A stretch of 39,173 bases of DNA, from assembly GCA_938003745.1 (NCBI GenBank), contig CALKXS010000165.1:1-39173 (forward strand). The letters run 5' to 3'. Every line of letters begins with the position of its first letter. Position 1 is the stretch's first letter. Origin of the DNA: an uncultured Algibacter sp. Lineage in GTDB: Bacteria > Bacteroidota > Bacteroidia > Flavobacteriales > Flavobacteriaceae. This document shows positions 27,667-37,920 of the stretch, in pieces. A model generated the notes under the pieces. The model saw nothing but the letters and a program-made list of their open reading frames with translations. It ran no database searches and had not been told where the DNA came from. A program made the position numbers and the translations under genes.

Positions 27667-27718
27667 AATTGTTTACTTTTTGGTTATTAATTTTAATATT
27701 TATTTCTTCAAGACAGGT

Positions 27719-27726
27719 CAAAAATA
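27719..27726 (-). promoter_or_regulatory. Possible -7 box for the porin gene
   Basis: TATTTTTG on the minus strand fits the Bacteroidota -7 consensus TAnnTTTG and would give a leader of about 45 bases. No good -33 TTG was found at the right distance, so the call is weak. Confidence 0.35.
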
Positions 27727-28081
27727 TAAAAAAAACAGTTACCCCTTAAAAAAATAGGGGGTGTTTTGATTATTTTTATAGATATTCTATTTTTTACCCT
27801 ATTTTTTTCACAGGTACCTATTGAAAAATTATATTTTATAATATTTTAACAAATAGTCAATTTGAATTATTGCCTGTCTTTCAATTTTTACATGATTATC
27901 TTATTAGTATTAAAAAGATTTGTTAGTGATAATCGATATATATGTATTTATGCCTATATATAAGGATTGAGTATTTATTAAAAAACCTACTTATTATTAA
28001 CATATAATTACTTTTAACTTACCTTCATTTAAAAAATCGAAATAATGATTTCACCATTGTTATTAATCAAAAACTAGTAAC
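27727..28081. other. Divergent intergenic region between porin and gltB
   Basis: Very AT-rich, with no open frame of note. It must carry the control region of both the porin and gltBD transcripts. Apart from the two -7 boxes listed, no clear operator or riboswitch was seen. Confidence 0.4.
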
Positions 28082-28089
28082 TACCTTTG
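28057..28089 (+). promoter_or_regulatory. Promoter of gltBD
   Basis: TTG at 28057-28059, 22 bases, then TACCTTTG at 28082-28089, an exact match to the Bacteroidota -33/-7 consensus (TTG, 17-23 bases, TAnnTTTG). The start of transcription would be near 28096, about 30 bases before the gltB ATG. Confidence 0.65.
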
Positions 28090-28125
28090 TGTTTCGACGC
28101 TATTTTTAATCCAAAAATGTAGATT

Positions 28126-31100
28126 ATGCTGAAGAAACAAGGACTCTATTTACCTGAATTTGAACACGAAAACTGTGGTGCAGGTTTTATTTGTAATCTT
28201 AAAGGAGAGAAGACAAATCAAATCATCCATGACGCTCTAGAAATTCTAGTAAAACTAGAACACCGTGGAGGTGTAAGTGCAGATGGTAAAACTGGTGATG
28301 GTGCTGGTTTGTTAATTGATATTCCTCACAATTATTTTAAACGTATTTGTGAATTTGATATTCCAGCCCAAAGAGAATATGCAGTAGGTATGGTTTTTTT
28401 ACCCAAAGTAGAAAACCAATATAAGTATTGTAAAGAAACTTTTGAAAAAGAAATTAAAGCACAAGGACTTTCTGTTTTAGGATGGAGAACAGTTCCTGTT
28501 GATTCTTCTCAACTTGGAGAAATAGCTTTAGCTTCAGAACCAAACATAGAGCAACTATTTATTGGTAAAACTGAAGACGTTGCAGAAAATATATTTAAAG
28601 CTAAGCTTTATGCCGCTCGTAAAATTACTGAGCACACTATTGGAGCATCTAAAATGTCGCAAAGCAATTATTTCTACTTACCTAGTTTATCTAACACAAC
28701 TTTAATATATAAAGGTATTATTATGCCTGAAGATATTGGGCCATATTATAAAGATTTACAACAAGAAGATTTAGTAACTCGATTAGCTTTAGTACACCAA
28801 CGTTTCTCTACCAATACTATGCCTGCATGGGAATTGGCTCAACCATTCCGTTTCATGTGTCAAAATGGAGAGATTAACACACTACGTGGTAATGTAAGTA
28901 GAATGCGTGTTCGTGAAGAAATTATGAAAAGTGATGTCTTCGGACCTCAAATAGATAAATTATTCCCAATCATATTACCAGGAAAGTCAGATTCGGCTTC
29001 TATGGATATGGTTGTTGAATTGTTAACACATACAGGACGTTCATTACCAGAAGTAATGATGATGATGATTCCTGAAGCATGGGAAAAACACAAAACCATG
29101 TCTGAAGAGCGTAAAGCTTTCTATGAATATAATGCGTGTTTAATGGAACCATGGGATGGACCAGCTTCAGTACCTTTTACAGATGGTGATTATGTTGGTG
29201 CCCTATTAGACCGTAATGGTTTACGACCTTCAAGATATACAGTTACTAAAAGTGGTAAATTAATTATGTCTTCAGAAATTGGTGTGGTTGAAGTTGCTCC
29301 AGAAGATGTTGAAAGCCATGGCCGTTTAGAACCAGGGAAAATGTTCTTGGTAGACATGAACGAAGGTAGAATTATTAATGATGAAGAGATTAAAAGTAAA
29401 ATTGTTTCTGAAAGACCATACCAAGAATGGTTAGACAAAACAAGATTACATTTAAAAGATATCCCTTATACAAGCGCCACTTGCCCAATTGAAACTATTG
29501 ATGTAAAAACAAGACAACGTCTGTTTAATTACACCATTGAAGATATTCAAGAAGTTATAACACCAATGGCCATTGTTGGCAAAGAAGCTTTAGGTGCTAT
29601 GGGTATTGATACGCCTTTGGCTGTATTATCGGATAGACCACAATTAATTTCAAATTACTTTAAACAATTATTTGCTCAAGTTACCAATCCACCTTTAGAT
29701 GGTATTCGTGAAGAAATTGTAACGGATATAAGTCTGTCTTTAGGAAAAGACAGAAACATTTTTAGTATTACAGAAAGACAGTGTAGAAAATTAAAAATTC
29801 AGAATCCTGTTATTTCTAATGCCGATTTAGAAAAAATTAGAAATATTTCTGTTGAAAGCTTTAAAGCTGAAACTATCGAGATTCTTTATGAAAAAGAAAA
29901 AGGTCTTAACGGACTTGAAGATGCTTTAGAAAACATTATATTACAAATAGAAAAAGCATTATTAAGAGGGACAAACATCATTATCTTATCAGATAGAGGT
30001 GTTAACAAAGAATTTGCTCCTATTCCTTCTTTATTAGCGTGTTCTTATGTACATCATCAAATGAACCGTTTACGTAAGCGTTCCTATTTCGATATCATTA
30101 TCGAATCTGCAGAACCACGTGAACCTCATCATTTTGCTACTTTATTCGGTTATGGCGCTTCCGCTATTAACCCTTACATGGTAAATGAAATTATTAGAAT
30201 GCAAGTTCAAGATGGTTTCATTACCGGAATAAATGAACAAAAAGCGGTTGACAACTTCAATAAAGCGATTGGAAAAGGCATTTTAAAGGTAATGAACAAA
30301 ATTGGAATCTCAACATTGCACTCATATAGAGGCTCTCAAATCTTTGAAATTGTTGGTTTCAACTCGCAGTTTGTAGATAAATACTTCCCATATACTGCTT
30401 CAAGAATTGAAGGTATTGGTTTATATGAAATAGAAAAAGAAATTAGCAAGCGTTATAAGTATGCGTATCCAGATACACAAATTGATAAACGTTTAGGTTT
30501 AAATATTGGAGGTGATTATAGATGGAGACGTAACGGAGAGCGTCACATGTTTAACCCAACTACAGTTGCAAAATTACAACAAGCTGTTCGCTTAAGTGAT
30601 CAAGCGAGCTACGATGTTTATGCAAAAGCAGTTAACGATCAAGCTGAAAACTTAATGACTATTCGTGGTTTATTTGAGTTTGATAATTTCGATCCTATTC
30701 CTTTAGATGAAGTAGAACCATGGACAGATATTGTAAAACGTTTCAAGACAGGAGCGATGTCTTATGGATCTATTTCTAGAGAAGCACACGAAAATTTAGC
30801 AATTGCCATGAACCGAATTGGAGGGAAATCTAATTCTGGTGAAGGTGGAGAAGATAGAAAACGTTTTATTCCTGATACAAATGGTGATAGTAGAAACTCT
30901 GCTATTAAACAAGTTGCCTCTGGACGTTTTGGAGTAACATCACATTACTTATCTAATGCTAGGGAGATTCAAATAAAAATGGCTCAAGGTGCAAAACCTG
31001 GAGAAGGTGGTCAATTACCTGGTAATAAAGTATTACCATGGATTGCATCGGCACGTAACTCAACACCTTTTGTAGGGTTGATTTCACCTCCACCACATCA

Positions 31101-32640
31101 CGATATTTATTCTATTGAAGATTTAGCTCAATTAATTTACGATTTAAAGAATGCCAATCGAGAAGCTAGAATTAATGTAAAATTAGTTTCAGAAGTTGGT
31201 GTTGGCACTATTGCTGCTGGTGTTTCAAAAGCAAAAGCAGATGTTGTACTTATTGCAGGTTATGATGGAGGAACAGGAGCATCCCCATTAACATCATTAA
31301 AACACGCAGGTTTACCATGGGAACTTGGTTTAGCTGAAGCACAACAAACTCTAGTACTAAACAATTTACGTTCCCGTATTGTTGTGGAATGTGATGGCCA
31401 ATTAAAAACAGGTAGAGATGTTGCTATTGCAGCTTTATTAGGAGCTGAAGAATTTGGTTTTGCTACTGCACCATTAGTAGCCTCTGGTTGTATTATGATG
31501 CGTAAGTGTCACTTAAATACATGTCCTGTAGGTATTGCAACTCAAGATAAAGAATTACGTGCTAATTTTAAAGGAACACCAGAACACGTTATTAACTTCT
31601 TCTACTATATTGCTAATGAATTAAGAAATATTATGGCACAATTAGGATTTCGTACAATGGATCAAATGATTGGTCAGACTCAAAAAATTAATGCTAATAA
31701 AGCCATTACGCATTATAAAGCTAAAGGATTAGATTTATCATCTATCTTACACAGACCAGCAGCTTATAACGAGATGCCTGTTAAAAATTCTGAAAAGCAA
31801 GATCACAACTTAGAAAATGTAATTGACTTTACTATTCTAAAAGATGCTAAAGCAGCTATCGAAGATAAAAAGCAAACCACTTTAGATTATAAAATTAATA
31901 ATATAGACCGTTCAGTTGGAGCTATTATTAGTAACGAAATTTCTAAAGCACATGGTCATGAAGGTCTACCAGAAGATATATTAAACATAAATTTTACAGG
32001 TTCTGCAGGACAGAGTTTTGGAGCCTTTGGCGCAAATGGTATTACGTTTAACTTAGATGGAAATACAAACGATTATTTAGGTAAAGGACTCTCTGGCGCT
32101 AAGATAATTGTAAAGAAACCAGCTAAAGCAGATTTCATTGCAGAAAATAATATTATTGTTGGTAATGTATGTTTATTTGGAGCAGTTCAAGGCGAAGCAT
32201 ACATTAACGGTATTGCTGGTGAACGTTTTGCCGTTCGGAACTCTGGAGCAACTACAGTTGTAGAAGGTGTTGGAGATCACTGTTGTGAATACATGACTGG
32301 AGGAAAAGTAATTGTTCTTGGTGAAACTGGAAGAAACTTTGCAGCTGGTATGAGTGGGGGTATTGCTTATATATACGACCCAGAAAACAAGTTTGTAAAC
32401 GGACTTTGTAATACAGAAACTATTGAGTTTGAAGATATTTTAGATGAAGATGCTGCCGATTTAAAAGGTTGGATAGAAAATCATGTAAAATATACGAATA
32501 GTAATCTTGCAAAAAGATTGTTAGCCGATTGGGATAATAGTTTAAAAAACTTTGTTCGCATTATGCCTACAGAGTATAAGAAAGCTTTAGCACGTTTAGC
32601 TAAAGGAGAAGTAATGGTTGAAGAATTAGAAACAGTATAA
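28126..32640 (+). CDS. gltB: Glutamate synthase, large subunit
   Basis: The 1504-residue subunit transfers the amide of glutamine to 2-oxoglutarate. The order is typical: glutaminase domain with nucleophile C17 (ENCGAGF) exposed after cleavage of a short propeptide; central domain; FMN-binding synthase domain (about 800-1180; SNSGEGGED, HHDIYSIEDLAQLI, AGYDGGTGASP); a 3Fe-4S site C1122/C1128/C1133 (GCIMMRKCHLNTCPVG); and the beta-helix GXGXG domain (about 1240-1440). All key residues looked for are present. gltD follows after two bases, and a consensus promoter precedes it. Confidence 0.98.
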   Translation: MLKKQGLYLPEFEHENCGAGFICNLKGEKTNQIIHDALEILVKLEHRGGVSADGKTGDGAGLLIDIPHNYFKRICEFDIPAQREYAVGMVFLPKVENQYKYCKETFEKEIKAQGLSVLGWRTVPVDSSQLGEIALASEPNIEQLFIGKTEDVAENIFKAKLYAARKITEHTIGASKMSQSNYFYLPSLSNTTLIYKGIIMPEDIGPYYKDLQQEDLVTRLALVHQRFSTNTMPAWELAQPFRFMCQNGEINTLRGNVSRMRVREEIMKSDVFGPQIDKLFPIILPGKSDSASMDMVVELLTHTGRSLPEVMMMMIPEAWEKHKTMSEERKAFYEYNACLMEPWDGPASVPFTDGDYVGALLDRNGLRPSRYTVTKSGKLIMSSEIGVVEVAPEDVESHGRLEPGKMFLVDMNEGRIINDEEIKSKIVSERPYQEWLDKTRLHLKDIPYTSATCPIETIDVKTRQRLFNYTIEDIQEVITPMAIVGKEALGAMGIDTPLAVLSDRPQLISNYFKQLFAQVTNPPLDGIREEIVTDISLSLGKDRNIFSITERQCRKLKIQNPVISNADLEKIRNISVESFKAETIEILYEKEKGLNGLEDALENIILQIEKALLRGTNIIILSDRGVNKEFAPIPSLLACSYVHHQMNRLRKRSYFDIIIESAEPREPHHFATLFGYGASAINPYMVNEIIRMQVQDGFITGINEQKAVDNFNKAIGKGILKVMNKIGISTLHSYRGSQIFEIVGFNSQFVDKYFPYTASRIEGIGLYEIEKEISKRYKYAYPDTQIDKRLGLNIGGDYRWRRNGERHMFNPTTVAKLQQAVRLSDQASYDVYAKAVNDQAENLMTIRGLFEFDNFDPIPLDEVEPWTDIVKRFKTGAMSYGSISREAHENLAIAMNRIGGKSNSGEGGEDRKRFIPDTNGDSRNSAIKQVASGRFGVTSHYLSNAREIQIKMAQGAKPGEGGQLPGNKVLPWIASARNSTPFVGLISPPPHHDIYSIEDLAQLIYDLKNANREARINVKLVSEVGVGTIAAGVSKAKADVVLIAGYDGGTGASPLTSLKHAGLPWELGLAEAQQTLVLNNLRSRIVVECDGQLKTGRDVAIAALLGAEEFGFATAPLVASGCIMMRKCHLNTCPVGIATQDKELRANFKGTPEHVINFFYYIANELRNIMAQLGFRTMDQMIGQTQKINANKAITHYKAKGLDLSSILHRPAAYNEMPVKNSEKQDHNLENVIDFTILKDAKAAIEDKKQTTLDYKINNIDRSVGAIISNEISKAHGHEGLPEDILNINFTGSAGQSFGAFGANGITFNLDGNTNDYLGKGLSGAKIIVKKPAKADFIAENNIIVGNVCLFGAVQGEAYINGIAGERFAVRNSGATTVVEGVGDHCCEYMTGGKVIVLGETGRNFAAGMSGGIAYIYDPENKFVNGLCNTETIEFEDILDEDAADLKGWIENHVKYTNSNLAKRLLADWDNSLKNFVRIMPTEYKKALARLAKGEVMVEELETV

Positions 32641-32642
32641 CA

Positions 32643-34109
32643 ATGGGAAAAGTAACAGGTTTTAAAGAATTCGAAAGGAAAGATGAAACATATAAGCCCG
32701 TAGAAGAGCGTGTAAAGCATTATAAAGAATTTACAGTGCCTTTAAGCGATAAAGATATGACTGAGCAAGGTTCTCGTTGTATGGATTGCGGAATTCCATT
32801 TTGTCATAGTGGTTGCCCACTTGGCAACTTAGTTCCAGATTTTAATCATATGGTACACCAAGGTGAATGGCAAAAAGCTTCTTGGATATTACACTCTACA
32901 AATAACTTCCCAGAGTTTACGGGGCGTTTATGTCCTGCCCCATGTGAGCAAGCTTGTGTATTAGGTATTATAGAAGATCCTATTTCTATTGAAAATATTG
33001 AAAAGAATATTGTTGAGCGCGCCTTTAAAGAAGGGTGGATTAAACCACAACCTCCAAAAATAAGAACAGGTCGTAAAGTCGCTGTTGTTGGTTCTGGACC
33101 TGCAGGTTTAGCTACAGCACAACAATTAAACAGAGCGGGACACTTAGTGACCGTTTTTGAAAGAGACGATGCTATTGGTGGATTACTACGTTACGGAATT
33201 CCTAACTTTAAAATGGAAAAAGGAATTATAGACCGTCGTGTTGCTATTTTAGAAAGTGAAGGCATTACATTTAAAACAAATGTAAACGTTGGAGTAAATT
33301 ACGATACAGAAGAATTAAAAGCATTTGATGCTGTTGTTCTTTGTGGTGGTGCTACCGAAAGAAGAAGTTTACCAACACCGGGTATTGATGCTAATGGTGT
33401 CGTACAAGCTATGGATTTCTTAACACAACAAACTAAAGTTGTATTTGGTCAAGAAATAAAAGATCAAATAATAGCAACTGGCAAAGATGTTATCGTTATC
33501 GGTGGAGGTGATACAGGATCGGATTGTATTGGAACATCGAACCGTCACGGAGCTAAATCGGTAGTTAATTTTGAAATTATGCCGAAACCTCCCGGACACC
33601 GTTCTCCAACTACACCTTGGCCTTATTGGCCATTACAATTAAAAACATCATCTTCTCATAAAGAAGGTGTTGAACGTAACTGGTTAATAAATACTAAAGA
33701 GTTTGTAAAAGACGAAAACGGGAAGTTAATTGCTTTAAAAACAGTAAATGTTGAGTGGGAAATGATTCCTGGAGAGCGTCCAAAACTTATAGAAATTGAA
33801 GGTACAGAAAAAACGTGGCCTTGTGATTTAGCTTTATTAGCTTTAGGTTTTACAGGGCCAGAAAGTACTTTGGCAGATAAATTAGGATTAGACAGAGATG
33901 GCCGTTCTAATTACAAAGCCACCTATGGTAAATACCAAACAAACGTACCAAATATATTCACTGCTGGAGATATGCGTCGTGGGCAATCATTAATTGTTTG
34001 GGCTATTTCTGAAGGAAGAGAAGCTGCACGTCAAGTAGATATTTACTTGATGGGTAAATCTGATTTACCAAGCAAAAATGCTGCTGGTGATTTAGTTGGA
34101 ATACACTAG
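32643..34109 (+). CDS. gltD: Glutamate synthase, small subunit
   Basis: The 488-residue FAD/NADPH subunit feeds electrons to GltB. N-terminal 4Fe-4S ligands are visible: C46, C49, C54, C58 (RCMDCGIPFCHSGC) and C97, C101, C105 (LCPAPCEQAC). The FAD motif VVGSGPAGLATA (about 148-159) and NADPH motif VIGGGDTGSDC follow, and TAGDMRRGQSLIVWAI closes the FAD site. It is co-transcribed with gltB (two-base gap), and a strong terminator follows. Confidence 0.98.
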   Translation: MGKVTGFKEFERKDETYKPVEERVKHYKEFTVPLSDKDMTEQGSRCMDCGIPFCHSGCPLGNLVPDFNHMVHQGEWQKASWILHSTNNFPEFTGRLCPAPCEQACVLGIIEDPISIENIEKNIVERAFKEGWIKPQPPKIRTGRKVAVVGSGPAGLATAQQLNRAGHLVTVFERDDAIGGLLRYGIPNFKMEKGIIDRRVAILESEGITFKTNVNVGVNYDTEELKAFDAVVLCGGATERRSLPTPGIDANGVVQAMDFLTQQTKVVFGQEIKDQIIATGKDVIVIGGGDTGSDCIGTSNRHGAKSVVNFEIMPKPPGHRSPTTPWPYWPLQLKTSSSHKEGVERNWLINTKEFVKDENGKLIALKTVNVEWEMIPGERPKLIEIEGTEKTWPCDLALLALGFTGPESTLADKLGLDRDGRSNYKATYGKYQTNVPNIFTAGDMRRGQSLIVWAISEGREAARQVDIYLMGKSDLPSKNAAGDLVGIH

Positions 34110-34133
34110 AAAGTTAATACACTTTATTATATA

Positions 34134-34161
34134 AAAAAGCGAACTGAAAAGTTCGCTTTTT
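34134..34161 (+). terminator. Terminator after gltD
   Basis: A twelve-base stem (AAAAAGCGAACT with AGTTCGCTTTTT) and a four-base loop, 25 bases past the gltD stop. The A and T flanks could let it work on both strands. Confidence 0.9.
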
Positions 34162-34435
34162 CTATTGCTATTATACTTCACATTCTTTGGCTCAATACAA
34201 AAAGTTGTGGAGTAATTGAAAACAATTGCACTTATCATTAAGCTTTTTCTTTTAATGCCTAGATGATTTATAATAACCTCAATATAAAAATTTTAAGACA
34301 AGTTTTTTCTCTGTAGAACTTGCTAACGTTTGCCTAATAAATTTAGAAAATTTGATTAAATAACTACTAGCAGACTCATTATCATTATTGTTTATATAGC
34401 TATTTATTGAGTTTGGTGAATTGAATATAAAATGC
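34162..34435. other. Intergenic region upstream of the IS3 element
   Basis: AT-rich, with no recognisable gene, RNA or repeat. It ends at the proposed left end of the IS3 element. Confidence 0.4.
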
Positions 34436-34509
34436 TGGACTTACAACAAGATGGAATGTCTACCTTTAACAGGACAAAAAAATACAGTCTATAATCTTAG
34501 ATTTGAATT

Positions 34510-34791
34510 ATGGCAGAAAAGTATGAAAATGAATTTAAAGTAATGATTGTAGAATTATTACAATCAGGTCAAAGTCTAAATTCAGTTAGTAGCGAATACA
34601 ATCTCAATGTTAGCATGATTCGTAAGAGGCATAAGTCTCATGAAGAAAACTCTGGTAATTTCACTACTACTTCAGTATTATCAAAAGACCAGAAACGTAT
34701 TCGACTTTTAGAAAAAGGGTTAAGAAACGTAAAGTTAGAACGCGATATATTTAAAAAGGCGGTAAGCATCTTTTCCACGAGCGGCAAATGA
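34510..34791 (+). CDS. IS3-family transposase OrfA
   Basis: The 93-residue protein has an N-terminal helix-turn-helix (FKVMIVELLQSGQSLNSVSS) and a leucine-heptad region (RIRLLEKGLRNVKLERDIFKKA), the standard OrfA design for binding the IS ends and pairing with OrfB. A TTTAAAAAGG run just before its end is a plausible -1 frameshift site for an OrfAB fusion (inference). The frame is intact, but the partner OrfB is not. Confidence 0.85.
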   Translation: MAEKYENEFKVMIVELLQSGQSLNSVSSEYNLNVSMIRKRHKSHEENSGNFTTTSVLSKDQKRIRLLEKGLRNVKLERDIFKKAVSIFSTSGK

Positions 34792-34795
34792 GATA

Positions 34796-35683
34796 TGAAT
34801 TTATTTTATCAAATAAAGATTATTTCCCTGCTGGGATGGGAGGATTTGAAAATGCATGAAAGTAAATAATAGTGCGTTTTATAATTGGCTAAAAACAAAA
34901 GACATAAGTAGAGAAAAGGAGAGTTTAAAACATTTAAAAAATAGAACTACTGCTATTTTTAAATAGAGTAATCATATTTATGGTAGTCGACGTATCCAAA
35001 AATCTCTCGAAAGGGAAAATATTTATTATAGTCGCTCTTACATATCGTTTTTAATGAAGAAATTAAGTTTGAAAAGTGTATCGAGAAAAAAGGTATGTAA
35101 TTACTACTGATTCAAATCATTCCTATGAAATTCCTAAAAATATTTTAAATAGAGAGTTTATAAGTACTCAATTAGCAGAAAAATGGGTTTCTTATATTAC
35201 CTATATACGAATGGGTAAGAAATGGTATTATTTTACTATGGTTTTAGATTTGGCAGATAGAAAATTGATTGTTTGGACTTTAAGTGATGATATGACTACT
35301 GAAAATACGATTTATAAAACATGGTTATTAGCAAAGAAAAGAAGGGCGATTACACAACATCATATTTTTCATTCAGATAGAAGACTTCAATACGCATCCA
35401 CCATAATGAGAAACTTATTAGGAAATAATTTTAAGGTAACCCAATCTATGAGTAGAAAAGGGAATTGTTGGGATAATGCGGTAGCGGAATCTTTCTTTAA
35501 ATCTCTAAAATATGAATGTGTTTACAGATATATAAGTTCAAATCATTTTTTGACGCTCATTATATAATTAATCACTATATAAAATGGTATAACATCAAAA
35601 GATTACATTCTGCTTTAGAGTATAAAACTCCTTTAGAAATAGAACAAGAATATTTAAATATTAAAAATAAAAAAGTGGCTTAA
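34796..35683 (+). pseudogene. IS3-family transposase OrfB, inactivated
   Basis: Segments typical of OrfB occur in order but in different frames: NNSAFYNWLKTKDISREKE, HIYGSRRIQKSLERENIYYS, then an open piece at 35076-35567 with the integrase core, and finally YIKWYNIKRLHSALEYKTPLE ending at 35683. Frameshifts lie near 34850, 35080 (A run) and 35545 (T run), with a TAG near 34964. In the core the first catalytic Asp of the usual DITYI motif is Tyr (codon 35193-35195); the second Asp (codon 35376-35378) and Glu (35487-35489) remain. Confidence 0.85.
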
Positions 35684-35714
35684 GAATTTTGCCCTAAATT
35701 TATTAGGCAGTCCA

Positions 35715-36759
35715 ATTTTAAACTTACACACTTTATAGGATAGTGTATTAGCAAAACACTAGCTACAAAAGAGAGTCTATATTTAAAGATACTTTTGGGT
35801 TTTCTGCCATTTTTTTGATTGTAATAGGATTGATTTGATGAAAGTATATTCCAATTTTATAGCACCAAACAAAAGCAATCATTACCAGTAAGATCAATTT
35901 TTATATTCTTTCGATATCTTGTAAATGTGTTTTTTAAATATCAAAACCACTAGATGTCATGGCTTTAAAACACATTTCAATTTGCCAGCGTTGTTTGTAC
36001 TCTTCTTGCACTTTTTCGGGTTTATTGAACGATACTATAATCAAAAAATCTTGTTTCCCTTTTTTGTTATTGAGTTTACAACCTGATAAATAGCAAAGTT
36101 GTCCATTGATTTTTACAATCTTATTATAGGTGCGAACTCATTGGTTTTAAACCTAGTAATCAAGTGAGATGCCTTAATAATTTTGCCTTTATGGGGAAGA
36201 AATACTTTGAAATATTTTCACGGTTAAGAAACTTCAACCATTGGTCTCTCACAAATTCTCTATCTGCTACTACTGATTCAATAACTTGTTTTCCAAAAAG
36301 ACAAATAAACCTATTGATTAAATCGATGCGCTCCTTACTATTGGAGTTTCCCCTTTTATCAAGCATAGTAAATAGCAACGAGAAGTCAATTCCTTTGTAA
36401 ACAATGCCTAACATAAAAATATTGATATTGGTTTATCCAAACTTCCAATTGGTTCTATCAATACTCAGTATGAGTTTATCTTGCTTGGAAAGTAGGTTGA
36501 AAACAAGACGAGTAATAAGGTTTGCATCTAAACTGTAATTAGCAATAAAGTGCTGTATGCGTCTTAAAGAGGATTCACAGCTAGATTCGGTATCAAAATC
36601 ATTATCTAGCTTTTCAAAAGTAGCTGTTTGTACTTTGCATAAGGCGATTACAAAATGTGTAATCAGTTTTAATCGCGCTAAATTTATTTTTCCTTGTAAA
36701 TGAGTGTTAAGGACACGAGTTAATTCACTATTTTTAGTGATAACATTAGTTTTCTTCAT
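35715..36759 (-). pseudogene. IS4-family transposase, inactivated
   Basis: From ATG 36759 a frame gives LTRVLNTHLQGKINLARLKL and LILSIDRTNWKFG (first catalytic Asp). An in-frame TAA at about 36430 interrupts it, then LGIVYKGIDFSLLFTMLDKRG and VVADREF (second Asp) follow. After a frameshift near 36130 come QLCYLSGCKL, YKQRWQIEMCFKAMTSSGF (catalytic Glu) and KSIFKYRLSFVASVLLIHY, in another frame again. So a whole IS4 transposase is present with one nonsense codon and at least two frameshifts. Its 3' end meets the IS3 element. Confidence 0.85.
36211..36321 (-). repeat. IS4 segment repeated at 606-716
   Basis: This part of the IS4 transposase, around the second catalytic Asp, is also found near the left edge of the window with a few substitutions. 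The two copies are in the same orientation and about 35.6 kb apart. Confidence 0.75.
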
Positions 36760-36919
36760 TAGGGAAATAAGTCAGAATTATTTATCTAATATACCGAAAA
36801 TCAATGTTTTATGATAACAACCTAATACTTAATCTATTGGAAATCAATAGGTTGTATTTTTGTCATCTACTAAGCCATAATTTATATATTTACTTAACTT
36901 AAAGAGACGAAGTTAACTA

Positions 36920-37785
36920 CTGAGCTCTATAGGTTTAATTTCAACCATCCTTTCAATTGTTTTATGAAATATACTAGTTTTAAATTGTGAGTGATTTGTT
37001 CTAAAGGAAAATTCATCAAATAAGCTTGAATATGCCATTTACTTATATGTGTTGAGATAGCTCTTAGCTATGATTTGCCTTGCATAATTATGATGCGTAA
37101 TTGTTTAAAATTAGCTCCTTACTATAAATTTGTTCAATATTATAACGCTCTTTTCAAGCTTAGTATCCTCTCCATTTATCTGTAAATATTTCAGCAGATG
37201 TATCAATATGTTCTTCAAATATAGAGCCAATGATTTTTCAGAATAGTCATCAATAGATTTGATATATAACCTAACCTTGCCCTTATCTGTTAGCTTTGCT
37301 GTGATTACAGCCTTTTTATTTTTTGAATCATAGCTTCTACCTTGTTTTCCCTCTTATTTTTCTCCTACCATAAATCCATCTACGTTAATTAGTTTCTCTA
37401 AAGTATATTTTTGACTACTCTTCATTGTCTTACCTACTTTTTGCATAAAATACCAAGCTGTACCTTGGCTTATGCTAAAACATTTACCCATTTGAATGCT
37501 TGAAATACTTTTACTGCTGGTACTCATTTAAAAAGCAACATAAAATGCTTTTTGTAACCCAAATTTAATTTTGTAAAAAAGTGTGTTTGCTGTGGTACTC
37601 TCTATGTGATGGCAATCATAACAATAATAGTTGTACCCAGACTTTTCACATTCTTTGGTATGCCCACATTTACTGTAAATAAAGCCATCTTGTCATTTTA
37701 TTTTTGCTAGATAAGCCTTACGAGGTTCGTCATTAGGTAGTTCTTTTATAAAGTTTACCATATCTTGTCCTTCAAATTGTTTCAT
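36920..37785 (-). pseudogene. IS1595-family (ISXO2-like) transposase, inactivated
   Basis: From ATG 37785 the minus strand reads MKQFEGQDMVNFIKELPND, then a zinc-ribbon region (SKCGHTKECEKSGYNYYCYD), TANTLFYKIKFGLQKAFYVA, KCFSISQGTAWYFMQKVGK, INVDGFMVGEK, RSYDSKNKKAVI and EIFTDKWRGY, matching the ISXO2-like layout. Nonsense codons occur where W or other residues are expected (TGA before QDGF, TAA after KAFYVAF, TAA after VGEK), and the C-terminal part is scattered over frames (HKTIERMVEIKPI is the last recognisable piece). Confidence 0.75.
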
Positions 37786-37870
37786 ACTTCAACCCTTGTG
37801 ATACATAAAATACAGAAATTAAATAACTAACTCAATAAATCTTTTTGCTTAAAATCAAAAACCAACGCAT

Positions 37871-37903
37871 AAAAAAGACCGCATTAAGATGCAGTCTTTT
37901 TTA
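37871..37903 (-). terminator. Terminator after trxB
   Basis: A hairpin with one internal mismatch (AAAAAAGACCGCAT with ATGCAGTCTTTTTT) and a four-base loop, 18 bases past the trxB stop. It is followed by T on the minus strand, with A/T flanks suiting both directions. Confidence 0.87.
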
Positions 37904-37920
37904 TATCGAAATAAGAAATA

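Larger units (their letters stand above)
34436..35714 (+). mobile_element. IS3-family element, degenerate
   Basis: About 1.28 kb, normal for IS3. It has the two-gene layout orfA/orfB. The proposed ends are TGGACT at 34436 and its inverse AGTCCA at 35709-35714, with AAAAT two bases outside the left one and AAAATT flanking the right, so the inverted repeat is short and imperfect. Right of it lies the 3' end of an IS4 transposase, so it may have inserted there. The transposase is broken (see orfB), so the element cannot move by itself. Confidence 0.55.

Noticed and set aside
36164-36400. Plus-strand 78-residue frame opposite the IS4 transposase
   Set aside because: Shadow of the transposase on the other strand, which has the recognisable motifs.
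34510-37785. All frameshifts as sequencing errors in homopolymers
   Set aside because: Some lie in A or T runs, but there are also substitutions that create stops and the loss of a catalytic Asp, while long housekeeping genes are free of indels.
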